Below are positions 16,699 through 25,160 of a stretch of DNA of 42,353 nucleotides, piece after piece. The stretch's first letter is position 1, and each line of letters opens with the position of its first letter. The position numbers and the translations under genes were made by a program. Source of the stretch: Treponema sp. UBA3649 (GTDB lineage: Bacteria; Spirochaetota; Spirochaetia; Treponematales; Treponemataceae); assembly GCA_002373325.1 (NCBI GenBank), contig DFKI01000009.1, positions 1 to 42,353 on the forward strand. The letters are read 5' to 3'. The notes beneath the pieces are model-generated. The model made no database searches, had not been told where the DNA came from, and was given only the letters and a program-made list of their open reading frames with translations.

Positions 16699-18870
16699 GT
16701 GAATTATAATGAAAGGTTCTGCTTCGTAAAGCAGCTGGATGAGACTGACTGTGGTGCGGCATGTATCGCAACGGTCTCAAAATATTACGGCAAGAACATA
16801 TCTGTCGCGAAGATTCGGGAGCTTGCTGGAACGGACTCCAAGGGAACGAGCGCAAAGGGCATCGTCAAGGCGGCAAAAAATCTCAGCATGTCATGCAAGG
16901 TCCTTGTGTCGGAGGAAAAAAATCTCAGGGACGATTACACATACCCAATCATCTGTCACACGAACATGAACGGACTCAGCCATTATGTCGTGGCACTCAG
17001 GTCAAAAAGAAACAAGGTTCTCGTGGCAAATCCTGCGGATAAAATCTCATGGGTGAAAAAATCCAGGTTCCTTGAATGGTGGAGCGGCGTTTTTCTGACT
17101 GTGGCCCCCACGGTGGAATTTGAAAAAACTTCGGACGACAAATCATTCTTCGCAAGATTCTCGTATCTTCTGCGTGGAAACAAGTCCATCGTCAATCTGG
17201 TTTTGCTCTCCAGCATCCTCCTTACCCTGCTTGGAATTCTCGGCGCGTTCTATTTCCGTTTTCTCATTGACGACGTGCTCTATTCTTACATGAAGACGAC
17301 TCTGGTGGGCATATCAATCGGATATCTGGTCGCAATCATCTTCCAGAATCTTCTGGGATATTCGCGGAACCACCTTGTGATGCACCTTGGAAACAAAATT
17401 GAGGCGACTCTGCTTTTGAATTATTTCCATCACATACTGAGGCTTCCGCTTGATTTTTTCGTGAAGAGAAAGGACGGGGAAATTCTGTCTCGACTCTCTG
17501 ACATCAGCTCCATAAAAAACGCGCTCTCATCAATGACGGTCGGAGTGATACTTGACAGCGTGATGTTCATCTTCGGGGGAATCGTTCTCTTCGCATTCAG
17601 TCCAAAGCTCGTTCTGATTTCCATGGTTCCTGTCATACTCTCTGGAATCACAGTGCTTCTCTCGTCGGGAACCTACAAGCGTCTCATCTACCAAAGGGCT
17701 GCGGTCGAGGCGGAAAAATACTCGCATTTCGTGGAAAGCATAGGGGGAATCTCAACCATAAAGGCTCTCTCCGTGGAGGATGATTCCTACGAAAAGGCGG
17801 AGTTCAAAATCCTTGACTCGATTCAAAGGGGATTTTCACTCAACAAGTTCACGAACATCATATCGACCATGCAGGTCTTTCTCTCACAGATTGGGAATCT
17901 TGCCGTGTATTTCTATGGAAGCATTCTGATTATGCGGGGCGAAATCTCATTGGGCGAGCTCATCTCATTTGTCACTCTGCTCGGATTCTTCATCGGACCT
18001 CTCGGCAGATTGATTACACTGCAGCCACAGATTCAGGAACTCTCCGTCTCGGGAAAAAGGCTCGGCGAAATATTCGATCTGAAGGAGGAAGGTGAGCAAA
18101 AGGATTTTTCATTTCATCTGGACTCAAATCAGGATTTTGAAAAGATAAGCGTGAAAAACCTCTCGTTCGCATTCGGATCCAGGGGAAACACATTGCAGGA
18201 CATAAACCTTGAGATACATGCCGGAGAAAAAGTCGCGTTCGTCGGAAGCTCGGGCTCGGGAAAAACCACGCTGATGAAACTGCTCCTGAAATTCTACAGT
18301 CCCGACAAAGGTGAGATAATGCTGGACGGAAAGAACATCAGGGACTACAGCACCGAGGACTACAGAAGATTTTTCGGATATGTGCCCCAGGAGACACTTC
18401 TTTTCAGCGACACTGTGAGAGGAAACATCGCGCTTGGAACGTCGGACTCATCACCCGAGAAAATCAAAAAAGCCGCCGAGGATGCAGCCGCACTGGATTT
18501 CATTGAAAAACTTGACGAGGGATTTTCAACCAAGGTCGGGGAAAAAGGTGCGTCGCTTTCAGGAGGAGAGAGACAGAGGCTTTCGCTTGCAAGAATTCTC
18601 CTCAGAAACCCCAGGATTCTTATTCTTGACGAGGCCACGTCCAGTCTAGACAGTCTTTCGGAGGCTTCAATCATGCGAACGATTGAGAATCTGCCGGAGG
18701 AGACTACCAGCATCATCGTGGCGCACAGACTTTCCACCGTAAAAAACTGCGACAGGATTTTCGTGCTTGACGAGGGAAGGCTTGTGGAAGAGGGAACCCA
18801 CGCACAACTTTTGGAGCGCAAGGGATTTTATGCGAAGATGTGGGAAACACAGAACAAGGCGGAAAATTAA
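16699..18870 (+). CDS. Peptidase-containing ABC exporter (C39 family, bacteriocin-type)
   Basis: Inner-membrane ABC exporter that cuts double-glycine leaders and drives export through a type I pathway. Residues 1-140 are a C39 peptidase: oxyanion Gln12, catalytic Cys18 in DETDCGAAC and His95 in LSHYVVA. The third triad position, normally Asp in a D-P motif, is Asn111 in VANPADK. Residues about 160-430 are a six-helix transmembrane domain. The nucleotide-binding domain has Walker A GSSGSGKTT near 515, signature LSGGERQRLS near 620 and Walker B ILILDEATSSLD near 640. The start is GTG with AAGGA upstream. It is the first gene of a secretion operon; the fusion protein gene starts on the base after its stop. 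Its likely substrates are the double-glycine-leader proteins encoded 6-9 kb downstream. Confidence 0.95.
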   Translation: MNYNERFCFVKQLDETDCGAACIATVSKYYGKNISVAKIRELAGTDSKGTSAKGIVKAAKNLSMSCKVLVSEEKNLRDDYTYPIICHTNMNGLSHYVVALRSKRNKVLVANPADKISWVKKSRFLEWWSGVFLTVAPTVEFEKTSDDKSFFARFSYLLRGNKSIVNLVLLSSILLTLLGILGAFYFRFLIDDVLYSYMKTTLVGISIGYLVAIIFQNLLGYSRNHLVMHLGNKIEATLLLNYFHHILRLPLDFFVKRKDGEILSRLSDISSIKNALSSMTVGVILDSVMFIFGGIVLFAFSPKLVLISMVPVILSGITVLLSSGTYKRLIYQRAAVEAEKYSHFVESIGGISTIKALSVEDDSYEKAEFKILDSIQRGFSLNKFTNIISTMQVFLSQIGNLAVYFYGSILIMRGEISLGELISFVTLLGFFIGPLGRLITLQPQIQELSVSGKRLGEIFDLKEEGEQKDFSFHLDSNQDFEKISVKNLSFAFGSRGNTLQDINLEIHAGEKVAFVGSSGSGKTTLMKLLLKFYSPDKGEIMLDGKNIRDYSTEDYRRFFGYVPQETLLFSDTVRGNIALGTSDSSPEKIKKAAEDAAALDFIEKLDEGFSTKVGEKGASLSGGERQRLSLARILLRNPRILILDEATSSLDSLSEASIMRTIENLPEETTSIIVAHRLSTVKNCDRIFVLDEGRLVEEGTHAQLLERKGFYAKMWETQNKAEN

Positions 18871-20013
18871 ATGACAGTCTATTCGGATAAACACATAAGC
18901 AGAACCCAGGAATATTTTTTCAGGGAAAGACCCGCGATGCAGAACGGAATGATAATGCTAATCACACTTTTCATAGCCGCGGCATCCGTGTGGTTCGTGT
19001 TCGCTCCTTTCGAGGAAGTCATACGCTGCACAGGCTACATCAGACCAAGGAGCAACATCTCTTCGCTTTCAAACGCAGTGACCGGAAGAATCATGAAAGT
19101 GGATTACAATCCGGGAAAAGTCGTGGAAAAGGGAGACCTTCTTTTGAGCATAGATCCCACGCAGATTCTGAAACAAAAGGATTCGCTTGAGACCGAGCTT
19201 GCCGAGCAGGAGAAAAAATTGCAGGGCCTCAAATTCATAAACGGAAGCCTTGAAAAAGGAAAAAATCTCATTCCGGCTGAATACGAGGAGGCGGCTCTCA
19301 GATACCAAAAATGGAGGGAGGAAATCAGGAGGCTTGAGAAGACAAAGAATTTCAATCTTCAGGTTCTGGACGAGGAAAGCAATCTTCCCGCAAACATGAC
19401 AACGGAAACCCGGCTCAGGGAATATTCCTACAGATACAACACGTCGCTGAACGAATACAATGCCCTGAACACATCATTCAGGCACGACATAAGCCAGGAG
19501 ATTGAGAATCTGGAGACCGCGATAAAAATCAACAGGACGAAGATGGAGCAGATTGAGGATTCCCTGAAATACACCGATGTAATCGCACCGATTGACGGAA
19601 TCATACAGGAGATTTCTGCACTCAATCCCGGGGACTGGATTCAGAGCGGACAAAAACTTTTCAACATAGTGCCGTTCGGAAACAAGGACTGCATCGTGGA
19701 ACTGTCGGTACCCGCAAGCAAGGCCGGAAAACTCGCCGAGGATTCGGAGGTGAAGATAAGTTTTCCAAGTCTGCCCTACCACGAATTCGGAGGAGCGAAG
19801 GGAAAGATTCTCACAATCGACCCGGACATCTCTGCGACGACAAGCGGGAACGCGGTCTTTGTAATCAGGACTGATATGGACAAGAACATTCTGACGGGAA
19901 AATCAGGAAAGGAATTTCCCCTGAGAATCGGACTACAGGTTGACGCAAGGATAATCGTTTCAAAAAAGACGCTCTTGAAATATGTGTTGGAGAAACTGAA
20001 CCTATGGTACTGA
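18871..20013 (+). CDS. HlyD-family membrane fusion protein of type I secretion system
   Basis: Periplasmic adaptor linking the ABC exporter to an outer membrane channel. One transmembrane helix (about residues 26-46) is followed by a lipoyl-like half-motif (GRIMKVDYNPGKVVEKGDLL), an alpha-helical hairpin of about 130 residues, the second half (VIAPIDGIIQEI) and a C-terminal beta-barrel. The length of 380 is normal. It directly abuts the exporter stop and overlaps the start of the tolC-like gene by 10 bases, indicating translational coupling within one operon. Confidence 0.93.
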   Translation: MTVYSDKHISRTQEYFFRERPAMQNGMIMLITLFIAAASVWFVFAPFEEVIRCTGYIRPRSNISSLSNAVTGRIMKVDYNPGKVVEKGDLLLSIDPTQILKQKDSLETELAEQEKKLQGLKFINGSLEKGKNLIPAEYEEAALRYQKWREEIRRLEKTKNFNLQVLDEESNLPANMTTETRLREYSYRYNTSLNEYNALNTSFRHDISQEIENLETAIKINRTKMEQIEDSLKYTDVIAPIDGIIQEISALNPGDWIQSGQKLFNIVPFGNKDCIVELSVPASKAGKLAEDSEVKISFPSLPYHEFGGAKGKILTIDPDISATTSGNAVFVIRTDMDKNILTGKSGKEFPLRIGLQVDARIIVSKKTLLKYVLEKLNLWY

Positions 20014-21584
20014 AAATAAAAAATGCAATTTGCCTTGTCATATTTCTCCTTGCACAGGCGAGTCTGTTTTCGAAAGGGACGGACAAAAACGATTACGCTG
20101 TGACTGTGATTTCCAATGTGCTAAGGCAATCCCCGGAAGGGATAATGATAAGAAACAACGAGCTCTATATGGACGCTTTGTTCTCCCAGGAGGAAAAGAC
20201 ATGGCTTCCTTCCGTCCAGATTGATTTGACCGCAAACTCGAATCTGATTCGTGGGGATTATCATTACGTGAGGAACAGGGGAATAAGTCACGGACCGCAA
20301 ATCATCATGGCACCGTCTGCAAATATCGGAATCCATCAGAAGCTTCCGGGAAACGGACAGATAGCACTTGACGCGGGATACGGAATCTCTTGTCTCATGG
20401 GACAGAACGCTTACATACAGCAGCCTTATCTCCAGCTGGGACTTTCGCAGAATCTCTCATACGGGGCATTCTCACTGACAAAGGATCCTGAGATTGAGAG
20501 GATGAAAAATCAGAAGGAGATGGGAAATCTTCAAAGCATGGAGGCGAAGTTCAATCTTGCTAGAAAATTCATCAGCGCAGTTCAGGATTACAACATCGCG
20601 CTTAACGAAAAGGAATACTACGGGATAATGCTCACGAAAGTCAAGGCGGAATATCTTGAGGAAAGTCACAGGCATCAAAGCGGACAAAGAAGCAACGTGG
20701 AGCTTTTCAACTCGCACATGAACCAGACGCAGGCATTGCAGAATTACCAGAGAGCAGAGCAAAGACTGATGGAGGCGGAATCAGCCCTTGCATCCTACAA
20801 AGCCGCCGGGATAATGGAAATGAGCGATTTGTTCAGACTGGAGATTCAACATCTAATAGATGTGCATCTGATAGATGTTCATCTTATAGATGTTCATCCG
20901 ATTGATGTTCATCCGATTGATGCTCATCTGATTGATGCTCATCTGCTTGACGAAACTTACGGGGACGAATCATCCAGGACCGTGCAGGAACAAGAAATCC
21001 TGAGCAAAATAAAGGACGAGGAGCTTTTGTTCAAAATGGACAAATCAAGGCTCTCCCCTTCCCTTTACATGCAGGCATCCCTTTCTCCGGGACAGAATGT
21101 CGGAAACGAATACACGGATTTAAGCCGCTCGATTCGGGAACTTGTTGCATCCCCCGACGCATGGGTTCTGAGCGGAACTGTAGGTCTGAGGCTTGGACTT
21201 GATTTTTTGTCGCAGGGAAAAATCTTACGGGAAGTCTCCGACAAAAAGATTCAGAATCTGACTTTGCAGCTTGACATAATCCGTGACGAGCAGAAAAAAA
21301 CACGCGACCTGTACCGGGAATGGGAGGAGTCCACATCGGCATACTGTGAGCGGATGGAGAATGCTTTGCGCGAGGAAGAGGACTTCAGAAAAGACATGAG
21401 GACCATGCTTGAAAGAAATCTGATAACCGAGGCGCAATTCTGGGGAACGGAGCTCGGATACTACGAGACGCGCCTGAACTATTACCGCACTGTGTGGAGC
21501 ATGATACAGGGAAAACTGAACATCCTGGGACTTTCATCTGCCTGGGAAAATTTCATCGGACAATTTTTGGAGGTTAAACAATGA
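20004..21584 (+). CDS. TolC-like outer membrane protein of the type I secretion operon
   Basis: Outer membrane efflux protein forming the exit duct for the exporter. A signal peptide (hydrophobic LVIFLLAQASLF) is followed by the helical-hairpin repeats typical of the family, with N- and C-terminal halves around residues 30-280 and 320-526. Between the halves (residues about 283-317) lies an unusual run of seven pentapeptide units (see the repeat entry), which is not part of the TolC fold and probably forms a loop. The identity rests on length, signal peptide, helical Gln/Asn/Glu-rich pattern and operon position rather than on a single motif. It overlaps the fusion protein gene by 10 bases and the following lipoprotein gene by four (ATGA). 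Confidence 0.88.
   Translation: MVLKIKNAICLVIFLLAQASLFSKGTDKNDYAVTVISNVLRQSPEGIMIRNNELYMDALFSQEEKTWLPSVQIDLTANSNLIRGDYHYVRNRGISHGPQIIMAPSANIGIHQKLPGNGQIALDAGYGISCLMGQNAYIQQPYLQLGLSQNLSYGAFSLTKDPEIERMKNQKEMGNLQSMEAKFNLARKFISAVQDYNIALNEKEYYGIMLTKVKAEYLEESHRHQSGQRSNVELFNSHMNQTQALQNYQRAEQRLMEAESALASYKAAGIMEMSDLFRLEIQHLIDVHLIDVHLIDVHPIDVHPIDAHLIDAHLLDETYGDESSRTVQEQEILSKIKDEELLFKMDKSRLSPSLYMQASLSPGQNVGNEYTDLSRSIRELVASPDAWVLSGTVGLRLGLDFLSQGKILREVSDKKIQNLTLQLDIIRDEQKKTRDLYREWEESTSAYCERMENALREEEDFRKDMRTMLERNLITEAQFWGTELGYYETRLNYYRTVWSMIQGKLNILGLSSAWENFIGQFLEVKQ
20850..20954 (+). repeat. 15-bp tandem repeat inside the TolC-like gene
   Basis: Seven 15-base units starting at 20850 encode pentapeptides HLIDV, HLIDV, HLIDV, HPIDV, HPIDA, HLIDA and HLLDE. 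The unit length keeps the frame, so copy number can change without breaking the gene. Sequence between units differs at a few positions, so it is not a brand-new expansion. Confidence 0.95.
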
Positions 21585-22318
21585 AAAGATTTTTAGGACT
21601 GATTATATTGATTTTTGCGATTACCGGATGCACTTATTTTGACGATCCAGAGGGGATTGCCGAGCTTTCGGTAAATTCCATTCACACAAGAACGGAGAGA
21701 CCTAGCGCGAATGAGGAAGTCGTGTATTGCAGCGCCGATGTCAAAATCACAAACGTGAGCGACAGGACAATCTATAATTGCACGGTCAATGCGGTCGCAA
21801 CATCAGACAAAGGAATCGACCACTACATCTCGCTGAACTATGACGTGAACATACCGCCGTACAAAAGTCTTTACCTCAACATAGAGTGGAGTCTCGTGCG
21901 GCAGATTGAGACAAGCTCGGTAACAGTCTCGGAAAGCTCGTCCGAGGCCGAAAGCACTAGCAACTCAAACTCCAAATCCAATTCAACGACGAACAACACA
22001 AACACATTGGATTCCACAAGTCACACAGATGGTGAGACGAAAACCGAGACACACACAAAAAATGACTCAAGCTCGCCGACTAAACCCACGAGCGACTCCG
22101 ATACAACGAGCAAGCCAGACACAACAACAACAACGAACTCCCTAACCACCGACGAGGGAAGTTCAGAAAGCTCAAGCGAATCCAATACGACGGAGACGAA
22201 CAATACGAACGGACATACCGTAACGACCACGACGAGCACAACATTCATCTCCAGTACAAACGAGGAGACCGACTGGGACAAGAGCTCGGTGCGTATACTC
22301 GATTATTATTTCAACTGA
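21581..22318 (+). CDS. Small lipoprotein with long Ser/Thr/Asn-rich tail
   Basis: A 245-residue lipoprotein of unknown function, fourth gene of the secretion operon. The signal peptide ends in AITGC (Cys17). Residues about 25-105 form a compact beta-rich domain (SADVKITNVSDRTIYNCTV) like small FxLYD-type or transthyretin-like domains. Residues about 110-228 are a low-complexity Ser, Thr, Asn, Asp and Glu tract, then a short structured end (WDKSSVRILDYYF). GGAGG precedes the ATG, which overlaps the tolC-like stop as ATGA. The stop codon itself is the first base triplet of the 319-bp repeat that begins the downstream cassettes. It may tether or shield the secretion machinery, but this is only context-based. 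Confidence 0.82.
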   Translation: MKRFLGLIILIFAITGCTYFDDPEGIAELSVNSIHTRTERPSANEEVVYCSADVKITNVSDRTIYNCTVNAVATSDKGIDHYISLNYDVNIPPYKSLYLNIEWSLVRQIETSSVTVSESSSEAESTSNSNSKSNSTTNNTNTLDSTSHTDGETKTETHTKNDSSSPTKPTSDSDTTSKPDTTTTTNSLTTDEGSSESSSESNTTETNNTNGHTVTTTTSTTFISSTNEETDWDKSSVRILDYYFN

Positions 22319-22634
22319 AAATAGTGGAGGAAAAATAGATTAGGGACATGACGGATACCATTCAATATCCATACAGAAAAAAAGAGGTGAAAAATGTTTA
22401 GAAAACTCAATTTCAGAAAGAGCACATCCAGAACAGGATGCAAGGCAAACCCAAGGGACTTCATTTCCACGGGTGACATTCCATTGGGATGCCGGGAGCT
22501 CACCGATGAGGAGGCATTCAAAGTCAACGGAGGAAGCAAGGAGGAGACCGGTGAGAAAAAAGATTCCACAAAAAGCACGGTCACTGTAAGCCAGAACGAC
22601 ACTCTGGGCAAAGTTGTCTCAGACTACAACAATG
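22316..22634 (+). repeat. Cassette leader repeat, copy 1 (319 bp)
   Basis: Directly repeated at 25934-26252 with no insertion or deletion and roughly 90 percent identity by eye. It contains about 78 bases of conserved 5' untranslated sequence with ribosome binding site AGAGGTG, the double-glycine leader, and the start of LysM. It begins at the stop of the upstream gene and ends abruptly in the codons for DYNN. Confidence 0.93.
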
Positions 22635-22711
22635 CAATTCAGACAGGTATTTCGATTATGTCTATTATAATCCAGAGACAAAAAGTTATGGAAATATTCC
22701 TAAGGAACTAA
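22394..22711 (+). CDS. Double-glycine leader protein, truncated after the start of LysM
   Basis: A 105-residue product starting with the same leader as the full-length effector at 26012. The leader ends ELTDEEAFKVNGG, a bacteriocin-type double-glycine site expected to be cut by the C39 exporter. The first LysM strand follows (STVTVSQNDTLGKVVSDYNN). After that the sequence leaves homology at 22634 and reads 25 unrelated codons to a stop, because the joined downstream fragment is in another frame. It may still be expressed and exported as a short peptide, or be a scar of recombination. Ribosome binding site AGAGGTG. Confidence 0.75.
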   Translation: MFRKLNFRKSTSRTGCKANPRDFISTGDIPLGCRELTDEEAFKVNGGSKEETGEKKDSTKSTVTVSQNDTLGKVVSDYNNAIQTGISIMSIIIQRQKVMEIFLRN

Positions 22712-22908
22712 ATAAAGATGAGTTTCAGGAATCTTCATACAAATATGCAATAGGAGGTTTTTATCATGAAGGAAAATCAGCTCCCAGTACATTTTCTTCG
22801 GTGGCTCATTATGAAACGATTTTGAATTCCCCATATTCAGAAATCAATCCTGGAGTAGGACAATATGAATTATATAAAGTTCGTCCTGTTATATCATGCA
22901 AAAAATAG
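22635..22908 (+). pseudogene. Orphan C-terminal effector fragment 1, out of frame
   Basis: In the frame that contains the codon at 22633-22635 there is an uninterrupted reading of about 90 residues to TAG at 22906. It starts NSDRYFDYVYYNPETKSYG and includes AIGGFYHEGKSAP and VGQYELYKVRP. It has no start codon of its own with a ribosome binding site, and lies in a different frame from the leader it is joined to. The SDRY start resembles SDRYVYKSDG in the full-length effector. It looks like the last part of a different C-terminal domain, left by deletion. The next gene starts 14 bases later. Confidence 0.62.
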
Positions 22909-22922
22909 AATGGAGAAAAAAA

Positions 22923-23732
22923 ATGATTAGACGTTATTTCGTTTACGCAATACTTATTTCGGTCGCTCTGCTCGGGTGTAAAAGAAACACATCGGAGGGA
23001 GAAATCTTTTTGAAGGGAGCGAAAATTGATTTCGCAACGATTATGAATACAGAACCCGAGGAAATTAAAATCGGGGATTTCTACATCTCAAGTCACATGG
23101 TGACACGCGCGGAGTATGAAAAATTCGTTGAGGAGACATCGTATGAAGGGTATTCATCGGACAATCCCGAAAGGAGCCTGAGTTCCGTGATGCCATTCCC
23201 GGACTGCCCGGCGATGTTCGTCAGTTTTTATGACGCATGCTCGTACTGCAATTATCTCAGTTCAAAAAATAATCTGGAGGAAGTTTATGAACTTCGGAAT
23301 CTACCTGACATAAAAATAAACGAGAATGCCAACGGCTACAGACTTCCGTCAAAGGATGAATGGTTCTATGCCTTTTTAGGAGGAAACAAAGCCATGAAAA
23401 CCAGATGGTGGGAAAACATGAAGATTTCCGAATATATCAATGATTCGTTCGGAGTCTATGCACCAGTGGGAAATCTGAGACCGAATCCTGCGGGACTATA
23501 CGACATGCTTGGTAATGGTCTCGAATGGACGGGAACAGAAGTCAGAAAAAAGGAATTTTCCGAGAATGAAAAACAAGCGTTTGTCATCGGAACAGGTGTC
23601 CCTGGAAATTCCATACAAGATTTTAGTGACTGCACGGATTTTCTGAGGTTCTGCTATGATGAGGAGACTGCTGCCAATATAAGCGACAAATTTTTCTATA
23701 TTGGATTCCGAACTGCAAGGAACAGCAAATGA
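22923..23732 (+). CDS. SUMF1/FGE-fold lipoprotein, candidate immunity protein
   Basis: A 269-residue lipoprotein: MIRRYFV begins a signal ending in VALLGC (Cys19). The mature part is a formylglycine-generating-enzyme-like domain, with FYISSHMVTRAEYEKF near the start, GYRLPSKDEWFYAF near 140-153, NPAGLYDMLGNGLEWTG near 190 and IGFRTAR at the end. The paired active-site cysteines of true formylglycine enzymes are not convincingly placed (C-x6-C near 240), so enzymatic activity is doubtful. The frame is open for nine codons upstream, but GGAG before the ATG at 22923 decides the start. It directly follows an orphan effector fragment, hence the immunity suggestion, which is inference. Confidence 0.85.
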   Translation: MIRRYFVYAILISVALLGCKRNTSEGEIFLKGAKIDFATIMNTEPEEIKIGDFYISSHMVTRAEYEKFVEETSYEGYSSDNPERSLSSVMPFPDCPAMFVSFYDACSYCNYLSSKNNLEEVYELRNLPDIKINENANGYRLPSKDEWFYAFLGGNKAMKTRWWENMKISEYINDSFGVYAPVGNLRPNPAGLYDMLGNGLEWTGTEVRKKEFSENEKQAFVIGTGVPGNSIQDFSDCTDFLRFCYDEETAANISDKFFYIGFRTARNSK

Positions 23733-23747
23733 AAAATAAGGCTGTAA

Positions 23748-23918
23748 AGTAATGACAGCATGGCAAACAATGTTGCAGGAGGTACTCATTGGTTTGAATT
23801 GGACGGGTATTCAATGAATTCTTTTGGAGAGACTCAATTCCAATATTATCCATCAAGCAATAATGATATAAACAAAGACAGAACATCAACTAACAAATAT
23901 AAGGAACATTTGAAATGA
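23748..23918 (+). pseudogene. Orphan C-terminal effector fragment 2
   Basis: A frame open from 23748 to the TGA at 23916-23918 encodes about 56 residues, including MANNVAGGTHWFELDGYS and TQFQYYPSSNN. It is too short to be a free-standing protein with clear signals, and an ATG at 23760 lacks a good ribosome binding site. Its stop overlaps the start of the next lipoprotein gene as ATGA, just as coupled toxin and immunity genes do. It carries no leader copy. Interpreted as the remaining 3' end of a lost effector gene. Confidence 0.55.
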
Positions 23919-24982
23919 AAAGGACATTTTTATTATTTACAGTTTTGTGTATGAGCTTATACTCATGCTCATCAAAAAACGAAGTCTCAAAACAAAACGT
24001 TACTACCACAAGTATAACACAAAATGAGACAGAGAATTTTATAAAACACGACAAAGACTCTTCTCTGCAAAAGAACTCCATAAGTATCGAGAATGAGAGT
24101 CAGACAGACTGTACAAAGAACTATTTTATGAATTGCTTCGACAAAGAACTTTCAAATTATGAGTTCTATGTGCGCAATCCTCTTCTAATAAGCAGACCGG
24201 AACTTTTTTTCAAAACCCCAGAATTGATGAAAAATAAAATACTAAAAATTTCAAAAGAATCATATGATATCGGAGAGGACGGATTAAAACATTGGGCAGA
24301 TACCTACGACCGGACTGTTGATTACGATTACTTTTTCTTTGACGAAGACTTCAGGATTACCGATCACTACTATATAGAGAAAACCGAAAACACTTCCTTA
24401 TCCACAATGTATCACATAAGCTATAAATGTAATAACGACAGCTATGTCATGCAAGAGACGATTAGAAATGATTTTAAAAAAGTGTCTCCGATAGAGCATA
24501 AAACGCTTACATACAAAATACAAGAAAATGAGGATTCCATTGTTTTTGAAGATGCTCAAAATAAACACAAATTTGCATTTACAAAAAATGAGATGACTGA
24601 ACAAGACAAAGAAAAGATAACCTCATTTAAATTTGAAAAAAACACTTTAACAAAATCTGATGAATATCGGGTCATTGAATATGCCGACGGACAAATGATT
24701 TACTATTTATTGTCTCAATCAAGTGGAGATAAAATGACATTTGAAAATACAGGAGAAGGAACATTTATAAAATATCTTGAGAAAAGCAAAGGGGAAAATA
24801 TCGAGAAAATAGCAAGAAGTTCTATCACCCGGCGATTCAATAATATTGGATTTATGGAGCACGAATACTCAGAACCTTATGAATCAAATGAAGGAGAATA
24901 TTCTATAATGAATGCAGAAATTATAGATGTCCCAGATGAGGAGTTTAATAATATTTTTGTTACTGGGTGGGACAAACAATAA
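23915..24982 (+). CDS. Lipoprotein of unknown function, candidate immunity protein
   Basis: A 355-residue lipoprotein with signal MKRTFLLFTVLCMSLYSC (Cys18), then a Ser/Thr/Asn/Lys-rich linker to about residue 60. The following region is hydrophilic, rich in Tyr, Lys and Glu, and seems to be made of repeated beta-strands (YRVIEYADGQMIYYLL, HKFAFTKNEM, DYDYFFFDEDFRITDHYYI). No family is recognised. It is clearly more AT-rich than the secretion operon. The ATG overlaps the stop of the orphan fragment upstream, and its last codons run into leader copy 2. Periplasmic neutralisation of the lost effector is the contextual hypothesis. Confidence 0.82.
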   Translation: MKRTFLLFTVLCMSLYSCSSKNEVSKQNVTTTSITQNETENFIKHDKDSSLQKNSISIENESQTDCTKNYFMNCFDKELSNYEFYVRNPLLISRPELFFKTPELMKNKILKISKESYDIGEDGLKHWADTYDRTVDYDYFFFDEDFRITDHYYIEKTENTSLSTMYHISYKCNNDSYVMQETIRNDFKKVSPIEHKTLTYKIQENEDSIVFEDAQNKHKFAFTKNEMTEQDKEKITSFKFEKNTLTKSDEYRVIEYADGQMIYYLLSQSSGDKMTFENTGEGTFIKYLEKSKGENIEKIARSSITRRFNNIGFMEHEYSEPYESNEGEYSIMNAEIIDVPDEEFNNIFVTGWDKQ

Positions 24983-25160
24983 ATGACAACATTCAATATC
25001 CACACCGAAAAAAAAGAGGTGAAAAATGTTTAGAAAACTCAATTTCAGAAAGAGCGCGTCCAGAAACGGATGCAAGGCGAACCCGACGGACTTCATTCCT
25101 GTGGGAGACATTCCATTGGGGTGCAGAGAGCTTACCGATGAGGAGACCGTCAAGGTTAAC
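24982..25160 (+). repeat. Cassette leader repeat, copy 2 (short)
   Basis: Matches copies 1 and 3 from about ATTCAATATCC through the codons for TVKVN. The first about 50 bases of the longer copies are missing or shortened, and homology stops at 25160 exactly before the double-glycine codons. Confidence 0.88.

Noticed and set aside
20850..20954. Frame-breaking microsatellite in the TolC-like gene
   Set aside because: Units are exactly 15 bases and the gene remains open on both sides, so it is an in-frame repeat, not a disruption.
22021..22281. Minus-strand open frame rich in Val and Ser
   Set aside because: Antisense of the Ser/Thr/Asn tract of the lipoprotein at 21581; low complexity makes stops rare by chance.
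22923..23732. Active sulfatase-maturing enzyme
   Set aside because: No sulfatase gene is nearby, the protein is a lipoprotein, and the expected cysteine pair is not in the right place.
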